In this document: one piece after another, positions 1 through 6,678 of the stretch | How positions within the stretch are numbered: position 1 is the first letter of the stretch | Layout: the number at the start of each line of letters is the position of its first letter | DNA from: Bacillota bacterium | Lineage (GTDB): Bacteria; Bacillota; Peptococcia; Peptococcales; Peptococcaceae | Assembly: GCA_023443145.1 (NCBI GenBank) | Contig: JAEZVS010000174.1 | Location: forward strand, 1 to 14,189 | Direction: 5' to 3' | Length of the DNA stretch: 14,189 nt | Made by a program: the position numbers and the translations under genes | The notes under the pieces: generated by a model | What the model saw: the letters and a program-made list of their open reading frames with translations, nothing else | Told to the model about the DNA's origin: nothing | The model's database searches: none

Positions 1-363
1 AATGCCATATTGTCTCATCATGGAGATATTGAGCCCAACTGTGTGGAAAGCGTGTTGGTAGCGGCTGCTGACGCCATCTCAGCTGCGCGTCCCGGTGCTC
101 GCCGTGAAACCCTGGAAAATTACATCCGTCGCCTCACCCAGCTGGAAGACATATCCTCCGGCTTTGATGGAGTGGAAAAAACCTATGTGGTGCAAGCAGG
201 CCGTGAGGTACGCGTGATCGTAAAACCGGATAAAATCGACGATGCCAAAAGTGCCAAGCTGGCGTATGATATTGTCAAACGCATCGAAGGAGAAATGGAA
301 TATCCCGGCCAGATCAAAGTGGTTGTCATTCGTGAAACCAGAAATGTAGAATATGCCAAATAG
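1..363 (+). CDS. rny: Ribonuclease Y, C-terminal part (5' end outside window)
   Basis: RNase Y is a membrane-anchored endoribonuclease that starts mRNA decay in many Gram-positive bacteria. Only the last 120 codons are here. The reading frame is open from base 1 and enters as [12 protein letters not shown], matching the end of the HD domain; it continues through [15 protein letters not shown], a hallmark of the family, and finishes in the conserved tail with [24 protein letters not shown] and EYAK. The membrane anchor, coiled coil, KH domain and most of the HD domain lie upstream. The TTG at 10 is an internal codon, not a start. A rho-independent terminator begins three bases after the stop, so this is the last gene of its transcript. 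Identification is by family motif recall and is firm. Confidence 0.95.
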   Translation, partial: NAILSHHGDIEPNCVESVLVAAADAISAARPGARRETLENYIRRLTQLEDISSGFDGVEKTYVVQAGREVRVIVKPDKIDDAKSAKLAYDIVKRIEGEMEYPGQIKVVVIRETRNVEYAK

Positions 364-366
364 TTT

Positions 367-396
367 AAAGCGGTTGCCTTGGGCAACCGCTTTTTT
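367..396 (+). terminator. Rho-independent terminator after rny
   Basis: A 9-bp perfect GC-rich stem (370-378 with 382-390) closes on a TTG loop and is followed by six T (391-396). Three A-T pairs can extend the stem at its base. It lies directly after the rny stop. Confidence 0.92.
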
Positions 397-558
397 ATGA
401 GAGAATACATTCCGGCGTCCGTATCGCTATGGCAGATAACGCCTAGCGCGCTGGTCGTTCAGCAGAGTCTTCACGGCAGACTGTGAGAGTGAAAGCGGTG
501 GATATGATTGGGAGTTTTTACATATAGATAATTTATATAGGGCACATCGTTCATATTG

Positions 559-586
559 TTGTAAACAGACGCTGATTTGCTATAAT
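559..586 (+). promoter_or_regulatory. Sigma-A type promoter of the menA-like gene
   Basis: TTGTAA at 559-564 and a perfect TATAAT at 581-586 are separated by 16 bases. TG at 578-579 gives an extended -10 (TGCTATAAT). The predicted start near 593 leaves a leader of about 20 bases holding AAAGGAG at 599-605, eight bases ahead of the ATG at 613. The rest of the 397-558 gap shows no gene or clear structure. Confidence 0.75.
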
Positions 587-612
587 GAAGATGTTTAGAA
601 AGGAGTGATCGC

Positions 613-1535
613 ATGATCAAAAAATACTTTATCGCTTCAAGGCCATGGTCTTTTCCTGTTTCAATTGCGCCGATTGCTATTGGCAGCGCTGTGGCGGCAT
701 CAGCCGGTTTTTTTGATGTATGGCGGTTTGTTTTAACGCTGATTGCCGGAGTATCCTTACATATTGTGGCAAACTATATTAATACATACGGCTTGTGGCA
801 AACTATATTAATACATACGGCGATTTTAAATCCGGTGTCGATACCTTGGAATGTGCGTTTAAAAGTCCGGAGCTGGTGCGTGGCGAACTTTCCGATAAAG
901 TGATTCTTGCGCTGGGCCTGGCCTTTTTAATCCCTCCGATATGTATCGGCCTTTATTTGGCACAGACTGCCGGCATTTGGCTTCTTGTTTTAGGGGCTTT
1001 GGGTGTGTTGGGCGCGTTTTGTTATACAGGTGGGCCAAAACCATATAAATACGAAGGCTTGGGCTCGATTTTTGTTTTCTTTTTGATGGGCATTTTTATG
1101 GTACAAGGCGCCTATGTTGTGCAAACGGCACACTTAAGTCTGGCAGCATTTTTTGCTTCACTGCCTATTTCTTTTATCATTTCAGCTATTTTACACGGAA
1201 ATGATCTGCGTGATATTTCATATGATGTGCAGGCAGGCATTCGCACGTTGGCAACTTTTATCGGTGAACAGCGGAGCTTTCATTGGATGAAGATCCTTTA
1301 TTTTTTAGCAAATATTTGTTTGATTCTCCCGGTTATTGCCGGTAGTTTGTCTCCGTGGGCGCTGTTGCCCATTGTGCTTTTGCCTTTGACTTTTAAAGAA
1401 ATCTCCAATGTGGAGTTGGCAAGTGGCGGCAATAGAGAAGCGCTGCTTTCTTTGGAAGGGCGGGCAGCAGGTTATTTCACCATGTTTTCAGCGGTTTATT
1501 GTATCGGTATCTTTATGTCGTTAGCGCTGCATTAA
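613..1535 (+). pseudogene. menA: menA-like prenyltransferase, frameshifted by a 29-bp tandem duplication
   Basis: UbiA-superfamily integral membrane protein, most like 1,4-dihydroxy-2-naphthoate polyprenyltransferase, which attaches the polyprenyl tail in menaquinone synthesis. As written, the frame from 613 gives about 60 MenA-like residues (MIKKYFIASRPWSFPVSIAP...) and then 36 unrelated ones before a stop at 901-903. The remaining protein continues in another frame to 1535. The break is an exact 29-bp tandem repeat (764-792 and 793-821). Removing one copy restores a single 297-codon frame, the usual MenA length. The restored protein has the first Asp-rich motif NTYGDFKSGVD, with Thr where MenA proteins commonly have Asp (NDYxD), and the second motif NDLRDISYD at about 1200-1226. 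It is hydrophobic throughout. Promoter, ribosome site and terminator are intact, so the lesion may be recent or reversible. A sequencing or assembly error is possible. Other UbiA substrates cannot be excluded. Confidence 0.85.
764..821 (+). repeat. Perfect 29-bp tandem duplication inside menA
   Basis: Bases 764-792 are repeated exactly at 793-821. The unit starts TTGTGGCAAACT and ends ACATACGGC. The flanking bases (A at 763, G at 822) do not extend the match, so the unit is exactly 29. Since 29 is not a multiple of three, it moves the frame. One copy encodes the NYINTYG segment of the active-site motif. Confidence 0.97.
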
Positions 1536-1574
1536 TATTTTTGCGGCACATACTTTTTGAGGTAGTGCAGTGAA

Positions 1575-1613
1575 AAAAGGAAGATGAAAGTTTGGCTTTC
1601 ATCTTCCTTTTGT
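1575..1613. terminator. Bidirectional rho-independent terminator between menA and dcyD
   Basis: A 16-bp perfect stem (1575-1590 with 1596-1611) surrounds the loop TTTGG. On the plus strand the right arm ends in CCTTTTG followed by T-rich sequence; on the minus strand the hairpin is followed by a T run from the six A at 1573-1578. It lies between convergent genes and can serve both. Confidence 0.88.
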
Positions 1614-1622
1614 TTGTTTAAA

Positions 1623-1715
1623 AACACTTTATTGCATATGCCTCTGTAAAAGAAATGAGACGACCGAAGTCGTCTCCTAAAAAGTCTAACTATTGTGGCC
1701 ATCTCATAAAGTGTT
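1623..1715. repeat. 10-bp inverted repeat enclosing the dcyD terminator
   Basis: AACACTTTAT at 1623-1632 is the exact reverse complement of ATAAAGTGTT at 1706-1715. The 73 bases between them contain the UUCG-type hairpin. Similarity decays quickly inside the arms. It may be a long-range RNA pairing at the operon's 3' end or a scar of a small element; function is unknown. Confidence 0.5.
1648..1676 (-). terminator. Rho-independent terminator of the minus-strand dcyD operon
   Basis: Read on the minus strand, an 8-bp perfect stem GAGACGAC/GTCGTCTC (1657-1664 with 1669-1676) closes on a TTCG tetraloop, a very stable RNA loop, and is followed by ATTTCTTTT. It is 54 bases past the dcyD stop. Confidence 0.8.
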
Positions 1716-1729
1716 ATTTTTTCGGCAAC

Positions 1730-2755
1730 TTAACGATTATTCCAATCAAGGGTTTCACCGTACATAACTTTTTCGTAGGCAAACAATGCAGGTGCACCAC
1801 CGGTATGGACAAATAATATGTTTGAATGAGGTGTAAAGTAATCGTTTCGAACGCAATCAATCAAACCGGCCATTGCCTTTCCGGTATATACCGGATCCAA
1901 CAAAATGTTTTCTGTCTTAGCCAACAAATGAACAGCTTCTACCATGCCTTCTGTTGGCAGTGAATAGCCTTTCCCGACAAATTGATCATGTACAATAACC
2001 TTCTCTTTAGGCAAATGAGGTGCCATCTGAAGATAATCCATAGTTGAACAGGCCAGTTTATATACGACATCAGTTTGCAAAGCTTTAGGACGATTGACAC
2101 TTATTCCGGTCAGCTTCATATTCATCTGCGTTCCTTCTAATCCGACCAAAAGGCCGGCATGCGTTCCTGAACTGCCACTGGCACATACCACTTCATCAAT
2201 AGAAATTCTTTGATGGAATAGCTGATTACTTATTTCTTGAGCACAAGACACATAGCCCAAGGCGCCAATAACATTCGAGCCGCCGCCCGGGATGATATAG
2301 GGCCTTTTACCTTCTGCCTTTAACGCTTCTGCAACAGATTCCATAGCCGCCATCATATCTGTGCCGCCGGGCACTATTTTATAACTTTTTGCGCCCAATA
2401 ACCGATATAAGAAATTATTGCCGCTTCCATCCCAATTATAGCTACCTTCTACACGTTCCTCTAAAACCAAGTGACAATCGAACCCTTCTTTTACCGCTGC
2501 CGCTAATGTCAACCGCCAATGATTGGATTGCACTGCTCCACACGTGATAATGGTATCTGCCCCATGATTTAAGGCGTCCGCCATCAAAAACTCTAACTTG
2601 CGTGTTTTATTGCCGCCCATGGTCAAGCCAAGCATATCATCTCGTTTAATAAAGATATTGACTTTATTTCCCAATGCTGCACTAAAGCGGGGCAAGTGCT
2701 CAATGGGTGTCTCAAACGGTGTATAAACACGTCGTGGGAATTTTGCCAGATTCAT
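1730..2755 (-). CDS. dcyD: D-cysteine desulfhydrase (PLP-dependent, ACC-deaminase family)
   Basis: This 341-residue cytosolic PLP enzyme is predicted to convert D-cysteine to pyruvate, ammonia and hydrogen sulfide. The N-terminus aligns by eye with E. coli DcyD (FPRR...TPIEHLPRFS, IFIKRDD). Lys50 in MGGNKTRKLEF is the expected PLP-bound lysine, QSNH at 76-79 supplies the active-site serine, and PGGGSNVIGALGY (157-168) and HTGGAPALF (317-325) are family signatures. Two positions that separate the ACC deaminases (Glu and Leu) from the D-cysteine enzymes are both Thr here: Thr291 in VYTGK and Thr318 in VHTGG. That favours D-cysteine over ACC, though related D-amino acids such as chloro-D-alanine could be substrates. 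GGAGG at 2763-2767 sets the start and overlaps the stop of the regulator gene upstream. It is the last gene of the operon. Substrate is inferred, not proven. Confidence 0.88.
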   Translation of the reverse strand: MNLAKFPRRVYTPFETPIEHLPRFSAALGNKVNIFIKRDDMLGLTMGGNKTRKLEFLMADALNHGADTIITCGAVQSNHWRLTLAAAVKEGFDCHLVLEERVEGSYNWDGSGNNFLYRLLGAKSYKIVPGGTDMMAAMESVAEALKAEGKRPYIIPGGGSNVIGALGYVSCAQEISNQLFHQRISIDEVVCASGSSGTHAGLLVGLEGTQMNMKLTGISVNRPKALQTDVVYKLACSTMDYLQMAPHLPKEKVIVHDQFVGKGYSLPTEGMVEAVHLLAKTENILLDPVYTGKAMAGLIDCVRNDYFTPHSNILFVHTGGAPALFAYEKVMYGETLDWNNR

Positions 2756-2766
2756 TTTAATACCTC

Positions 2767-3414
2767 CTATTTATTATTTTCTTGTTCATGAACTTGTCCT
2801 TTTATTTCATCAAGATAACTATATACAGTGTATCTTGAAATACCCAATCTTTTTGCAACGGTTTCAACGGATCCTTTAATCATAAAAACACCTTGTGTAT
2901 TTAAATTGGAAACGATCTTGTATTTATCTTCTTTTTGCATTAAAGGTACTGTAAGATTTGCATGTTCTAATGCGTCGTCGATAAATTGATCCGCCATTTC
3001 AGCCACTGTGTTCGGTTTGGATGTTTCTTTTTCAATTTGCGATGTATTGGCATTGTTTAAAAACAAATTTAATTGTTGAACGACTAAAGCCATAATCGAT
3101 GGATCAATCAAAACACAAAAACATCCATAAACTGTTTTATCATCTTTTATTAAAATACTTAGTGATTTCAAGCGTTTCCCATTTTTAGATTCCATATCCG
3201 TTATGAAATATCTCGGAATGTCATCCAAAGGCTTTTTTAAAACATCTAAAATAATATTGGTAACGGCATCACCAACTTTTCGGTTGGTCAAATTTCCCTG
3301 AATATATACAAGTGATGCTTGTGGATTTCTTAAATCGTGAATGACAACTTCGCACAAATCACCGAAAAACGCTTGTATGGCATCTGCAAACACTTCGTAC
3401 CTTTTTAAGTCCAT
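2767..3414 (-). CDS. YheO/DauR-type transcriptional regulator (PAS-like domain plus HTH)
   Basis: A 215-residue regulator with an N-terminal YheO-like PAS sensor domain at about residues 5-115 (FFGDLCEVVIHDL near its start, SLSILIKDD and GCFCVLID later). A variable linker follows, then a C-terminal helix-turn-helix at about 165-210 (GVFMIKGSVETVAKRLGIS, then RYTVYSYL). The family includes DauR of Pseudomonas aeruginosa, which represses D-arginine catabolism genes, so its place between a transporter and a D-amino-acid enzyme suggests control of this operon in response to the substrate. That is inference. GGAGG at 3420-3424 lies six bases ahead of the ATG, and the gap to the transporter stop is 17 bases. 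Its first 60-base blocks are AT-rich (for example 17 G or C in 3061-3120), unlike the housekeeping genes to the right. Confidence 0.85.
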   Translation of the reverse strand: MDLKRYEVFADAIQAFFGDLCEVVIHDLRNPQASLVYIQGNLTNRKVGDAVTNIILDVLKKPLDDIPRYFITDMESKNGKRLKSLSILIKDDKTVYGCFCVLIDPSIMALVVQQLNLFLNNANTSQIEKETSKPNTVAEMADQFIDDALEHANLTVPLMQKEDKYKIVSNLNTQGVFMIKGSVETVAKRLGISRYTVYSYLDEIKGQVHEQENNK

Positions 3415-3431
3415 TGAAACCTCCTAAATAT

Positions 3432-4808
3432 TTATGAAATTAACTTACGATTCCATCCAGTTAGTATAGAAAATCCTAAAACTAAGAGCAGCGCCCAACA
3501 ATAAGGATTATATACAGCTGCAGTTATTGGCGGTAATGGTAGCTGCCAACTATTTGCTATATTTGTAAGCGTACTATACCATACAATTACCGCTATATGC
3601 CAAGGTAATATGAAAAATAAGGTACACACAGAACAATCCATCAGATTAGCTCTTCTAGCCGGTGCTAATTTAAATTTTTCTCCTAAAGGTTTAACAAAGC
3701 TTGGGCCAACTAATAAAATAGCAGGCGCATTTGCTGCAATAGGAATAGATGCCAAAATTGATATTGTCACAATGGCTAGTTCAGCTTGTTTCACCGTTTT
3801 TATTATTGTCTTTGATAAGGAGTGTAGTAATGCATCCATCACACCAGTACACACCAATATTTCTGTAATAGCCAGTACTAGCAGCGTAAATATTATAGCT
3901 CCTGAAACGCCAGAAATACCTTGCTCAATAACGCCGGTACTTTCACCTCGTTTTTCCGGAATATGAAAAAGCATCTCTATTTTCAAAAAACCATTTAAGA
4001 GACCACATATAACAGCAGTTATGTTACCGTATATTAATGCTTCAATTATATGTCTTTCTCTTAGCGCAGCAACTATTACAATAATAAAGCTAACAAAAAC
4101 CAATAGTCCTTTTGGATTGATTGTTGCATCAATATTCGGTAAAGTATGAACCTCGCCTCCGCCACCAGTCAGAGAAAATACCACTACAGAAATAAACGCT
4201 GCAGATAATGCCAACGGAACTCTGCTTTTAACAACTTCTTTCATCACTGCTTCTTGGGTATATGCAGATACAATGGTTGTATCTGATATTGGTGCAACAT
4301 TATCGCCAAAAGCTGCACCTGCCAACACTGCCACCGCTAACATAGCGGGATCGGATCCTAATGCAACTCCGGCAGGATATAAAACTGGTATTAACGCTAG
4401 AATTGTACCTGTTGAAGTTCCCGTTCCCAAAGAAAATAGCATAGCAGCCAAAAAGGTTAATACTGTAAATATTGATCCTGTTGCATGAGTATTGAATCCC
4501 AGCCACAATAACCCTTGTATTAAGCCCCCTGCAACCATAAGTTTACCTAATACACCAGCGAACAACCAAGCTGTAATAATAATGATGCCATTTTTATTCC
4601 TTAGGCCGTCAATAATCGTTAAAGCATATTCCCTCTTGTTTTTGGCTAACAGTAAGCCCACTACAAGTGCGCACCAACCGCCTACCCAAAAAGCACTGAT
4701 ACTACCTTTTCCAGCTACGGATAAAATTATCAAAAATATAATTAGAACCAATAGTGGAATGATGCCGCCAATTTTACCGCCATACATTTCTAGTTTTTTA
4801 GTATCCAT
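3432..4808 (-). CDS. NhaC-family transporter
   Basis: A 458-residue polytopic membrane protein with about a dozen hydrophobic segments, the first at residues 14-32. It carries two NhaC-family signatures: GTGTSTGT (128-135) and GAAFGDNVAPISDTT (164-178). Family members exchange sodium for protons or for small organic substrates; MleN swaps malate for lactate. As first gene of an operon with a D-cysteine desulfhydrase and a D-amino-acid-type regulator, it is more likely to move the substrate or a product of that pathway than to serve pH control, but this is inference from position. GGAGG at 4815-4819 precedes the ATG by six bases. The protein is rich in Ile and the gene is AT-rich, which is consistent with acquisition. 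Exact substrate and ion coupling cannot be read from the sequence. Confidence 0.85.
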   Translation of the reverse strand: MDTKKLEMYGGKIGGIIPLLVLIIFLIILSVAGKGSISAFWVGGWCALVVGLLLAKNKREYALTIIDGLRNKNGIIIITAWLFAGVLGKLMVAGGLIQGLLWLGFNTHATGSIFTVLTFLAAMLFSLGTGTSTGTILALIPVLYPAGVALGSDPAMLAVAVLAGAAFGDNVAPISDTTIVSAYTQEAVMKEVVKSRVPLALSAAFISVVVFSLTGGGGEVHTLPNIDATINPKGLLVFVSFIIVIVAALRERHIIEALIYGNITAVICGLLNGFLKIEMLFHIPEKRGESTGVIEQGISGVSGAIIFTLLVLAITEILVCTGVMDALLHSLSKTIIKTVKQAELAIVTISILASIPIAANAPAILLVGPSFVKPLGEKFKLAPARRANLMDCSVCTLFFILPWHIAVIVWYSTLTNIANSWQLPLPPITAAVYNPYCWALLLVLGFSILTGWNRKLIS

Positions 4809-4834
4809 AATATTCCTCCTAACTTCAATGTATT

Positions 4835-4863
4835 ACAAAAAATTTTATACCGCACAAAAAATT
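4835..4863 (-). repeat. Duplicated 10-bp motif in the operon leader, candidate operator
   Basis: ACAAAAAATT occurs at 4835-4844 and again at 4854-4863 (on the minus strand AATTTTTTGT). The copies are 19 bases apart, close to two DNA turns, and lie between the predicted transcription start near 4871 and the ribosome site at 4815-4819. Spacing and position fit a site for the regulator encoded in the same operon. AT-richness makes chance a real alternative. Confidence 0.4.
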
Positions 4864-4877
4864 GTATCCTTATAGAT

Positions 4878-4906
4878 ATGATAAATTGTTTTTATGCGCC
4901 TGTCAA
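4878..4906 (-). promoter_or_regulatory. Promoter of the transporter-regulator-dcyD operon
   Basis: On the minus strand TTGACA (4901-4906, perfect -35) and TATCAT (4878-4883, one mismatch) are separated by 17 bases. The predicted start near 4871 gives a leader of about 62 bases before the transporter ATG at 4808. This is the closest match to a sigma-A consensus in the window, suggesting strong basal activity held back by a repressor. Confidence 0.85.
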
Positions 4907-4920
4907 TAATTTCATTACTT

Positions 4921-5297
4921 TTTTTTAGGTAAATTGTCATCATTATTCTGATGCCCGGAGGGGATCAGGTTTGTGTAAAATCACTTCTCATGGGTTTGAT
5001 ACTGCGGCACTTTCTCAGCCTGTTATCGAGTTTAAACAGAGGGCCATCAGGGCTTCATCTTTTGGTTTTATCAAGTCGCCTCTTTTCAAGTGATGCTGTC
5101 TTACTACGTCGTTGGTGTTTTTGTTATGGACTCTTTGCCATGCGGCCTTACGTTTATACCTAGTCGATATGCTGTTTTTGATAATTCAGAGTGCTTTGCT
5201 TTATTTTAAAATGCGTCGTTCGAAAAATGGATCAATCATCATATATCTCTGTAATGGCTAAGAGCATAAGATGGGAAGTCTTTAGAAGAAAGCTCGG
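4921..5297. other. Long intergenic stretch without a recognised gene
   Basis: This stretch lies between the divergent transporter operon and the flavoprotein gene. I see no RNA gene, riboswitch core (no T-box GGTGGNACCGCG element), insertion sequence ends or convincing CDS. A frame open at 4929-5090 without an ATG, ending in a TGA at 5091-5093, reads like protein (for example SHGFDTAALSQPVIEFKQ) and might be a gene remnant. The plus-strand frame with an ATG at 4951 has no ribosome site and no family-like motifs. Confidence 0.5.
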
Positions 5298-5326
5298 TTG
5301 CAGCCGGACGGTCCTCGTGCTATATT
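5298..5326 (+). promoter_or_regulatory. Candidate promoter of the flavoprotein-cmk unit
   Basis: TTGCAG at 5298-5303 and TATATT at 5321-5326 are 17 bases apart, and TG at 5318-5319 forms an extended -10 (TGCTATATT). The predicted leader is about 85 bases. A 6-bp inverted repeat, GACGGT at 5307-5312 and ACCGTC at 5334-5339, brackets the -10. Confidence 0.6.
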
Positions 5327-5419
5327 TTTTATAACCGTCAGGCTTCAATTGTTGCCAAAGCGGTGTATGCATAAACCATCGACGTTTATCGTGCGGCGAA
5401 TGGAGAAGGAGAGAATGCG

Positions 5420-6664
5420 ATGTGGGATGTACTGGTGGTGGGCGGCGGTCCGGCCGGCATGACGGCGGCGCTTTTTGCGGCCCGAGCGGGGGCAAAGGTG
5501 TGCCTTTTAGAGAAAATGGATACTCCGGGAAAAAAACTTCTCATCACAGGAAAGGGCCGCTGTAATGTCACCACACATATGTCACGAGACGGATTTTTGG
5601 CGGCCATACGACACAACGCCCGTTTTATGTATTCTTCTTTTGCTCAATTTGACAATCGTGCGGTGATGGCACTTTTTGAAGATGCCGGGGTGCCGTTGGT
5701 GGTGGAGCGGGGAGAGCGGGTTTTTCCTGAAAGCGGTCGCGCAACGGATATACGTGATGCGCTGATGCGTCTTTTAAAAGAGCACAAGGTGGCGGTACAT
5801 ACCCGCGCGGCAGTCATCGCCATCTGTAAGGACGACAATTTGTGGACGGCAGAGACGGAAACCGCCAGTTTTCAAGGACGTACGTTGGTGCTGGCGACCG
5901 GCGGATTTTCTTATCCGGCAACAGGATCTACAGGTGACGGGCATCGGTGGGCTGAAGCTTTGAAGCTTTCAGTTACGCCGCCGCGGGCGACGCTGGTGGG
6001 ACCGGTGACGGAACTGTGTTGGACCCGGGAAGCTCAAGGGCTATCCTTGCGTAATGTGCAGCTGACGATTCGTGACGGGAAGAAAATCCTTTATGACGGG
6101 TTTGGCGAGCTTATGTGCAGCCATTACGGTCTTTCGGGACCATTGGCTTTAACGGCCAGCAGCCATTTGAGTGATGAGTGGCAGAAAGGAAAAACCTATC
6201 AGGCTGCTGTTGATCTTAAGCCTGCTTTGTCTTTTGATCAGTTGGATGGGCGTCTGCAACGCGAGATAAGCGCCCAGAACAAAAAAGCACTGCACAATGC
6301 TTTGAAGAATCTATTACCGCAAAAACTGATTGTTCCGGTGATAAACTTAAGCGCTCTATCGCCCGATCGCCCTATGCATACCCTGCGACGAGAAGAGCGG
6401 CAAGGTTTGGTGTCGCTTTTAAAGGCGCTCCCGCTTACCCTTACCGGCCCCAGACCGTTGCGTGAAGCCATTGTGACTGCCGGCGGAGTCAATGTGCGTG
6501 CCCTTGATCCCAAGACCATGGCGGTGAAATCTCAGCCGGGGCTTTTTATATGCGGCGAGCTTCTGGATGTGGATGCGGAAACCGGTGGACATAATTTACA
6601 AATAGCCTTTTCAACAGGACATGCAGCAGGCTTGGCCGCTGCTCGCGCTGCATTTTTGGGATAG
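5420..6664 (+). CDS. FAD/NAD(P)-dependent oxidoreductase, HI0933/BaiN-like family
   Basis: A 414-residue flavoprotein, the usual family length. Residues 4-31 form the dinucleotide-binding fold: VVGGGPAG with glycines at 8, 10 and 13, and Glu31 for the adenosine ribose. The family signature GKKLLITGKGRCNVT follows at 37-51. ATGGFSYPATGSTGDG (near 5900-5940) and the C-terminal block GELLDVDAETGGHNLQ with AFSTGHAAG (about 379-403) are also characteristic. The name BaiN comes from a protein linked to bile acid 7-dehydroxylation in Clostridium, but most members have no proven substrate and this one should not be assigned bile acid activity. AAGGAG at 5406-5411 fixes the start. cmk follows after 14 bases, so the two are probably co-transcribed; that pairing gives no clear clue to substrate. 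Confidence 0.88.
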   Translation: MWDVLVVGGGPAGMTAALFAARAGAKVCLLEKMDTPGKKLLITGKGRCNVTTHMSRDGFLAAIRHNARFMYSSFAQFDNRAVMALFEDAGVPLVVERGERVFPESGRATDIRDALMRLLKEHKVAVHTRAAVIAICKDDNLWTAETETASFQGRTLVLATGGFSYPATGSTGDGHRWAEALKLSVTPPRATLVGPVTELCWTREAQGLSLRNVQLTIRDGKKILYDGFGELMCSHYGLSGPLALTASSHLSDEWQKGKTYQAAVDLKPALSFDQLDGRLQREISAQNKKALHNALKNLLPQKLIVPVINLSALSPDRPMHTLRREERQGLVSLLKALPLTLTGPRPLREAIVTAGGVNVRALDPKTMAVKSQPGLFICGELLDVDAETGGHNLQIAFSTGHAAGLAAARAAFLG

Positions 6665-6678
6665 AAACGGAGGATGCT

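Noticed and set aside
795..1535. Start of an independent protein at GTG 795 inside the duplicated unit
   Set aside because: No ribosome site precedes it and it lacks the first membrane segments of MenA; it is better read as the downstream part of the frameshifted gene.
4951..5163. A 70-codon plus-strand frame starting at ATG 4951
   Set aside because: No Shine-Dalgarno at a useful distance, odd composition rich in Leu, Ser and Arg, and no family resemblance.
5307..5339. 6-bp inverted repeat around the -10 of the flavoprotein promoter as an operator
   Set aside because: Six base pairs with a 21-base gap is too little to separate from chance, so it is noted only within the promoter entry.
4921..5419. 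Riboswitch or T-box leader before the flavoprotein gene
   Set aside because: No T-box core sequence, no terminator hairpin ahead of the start codon and no other aptamer signature recognised.
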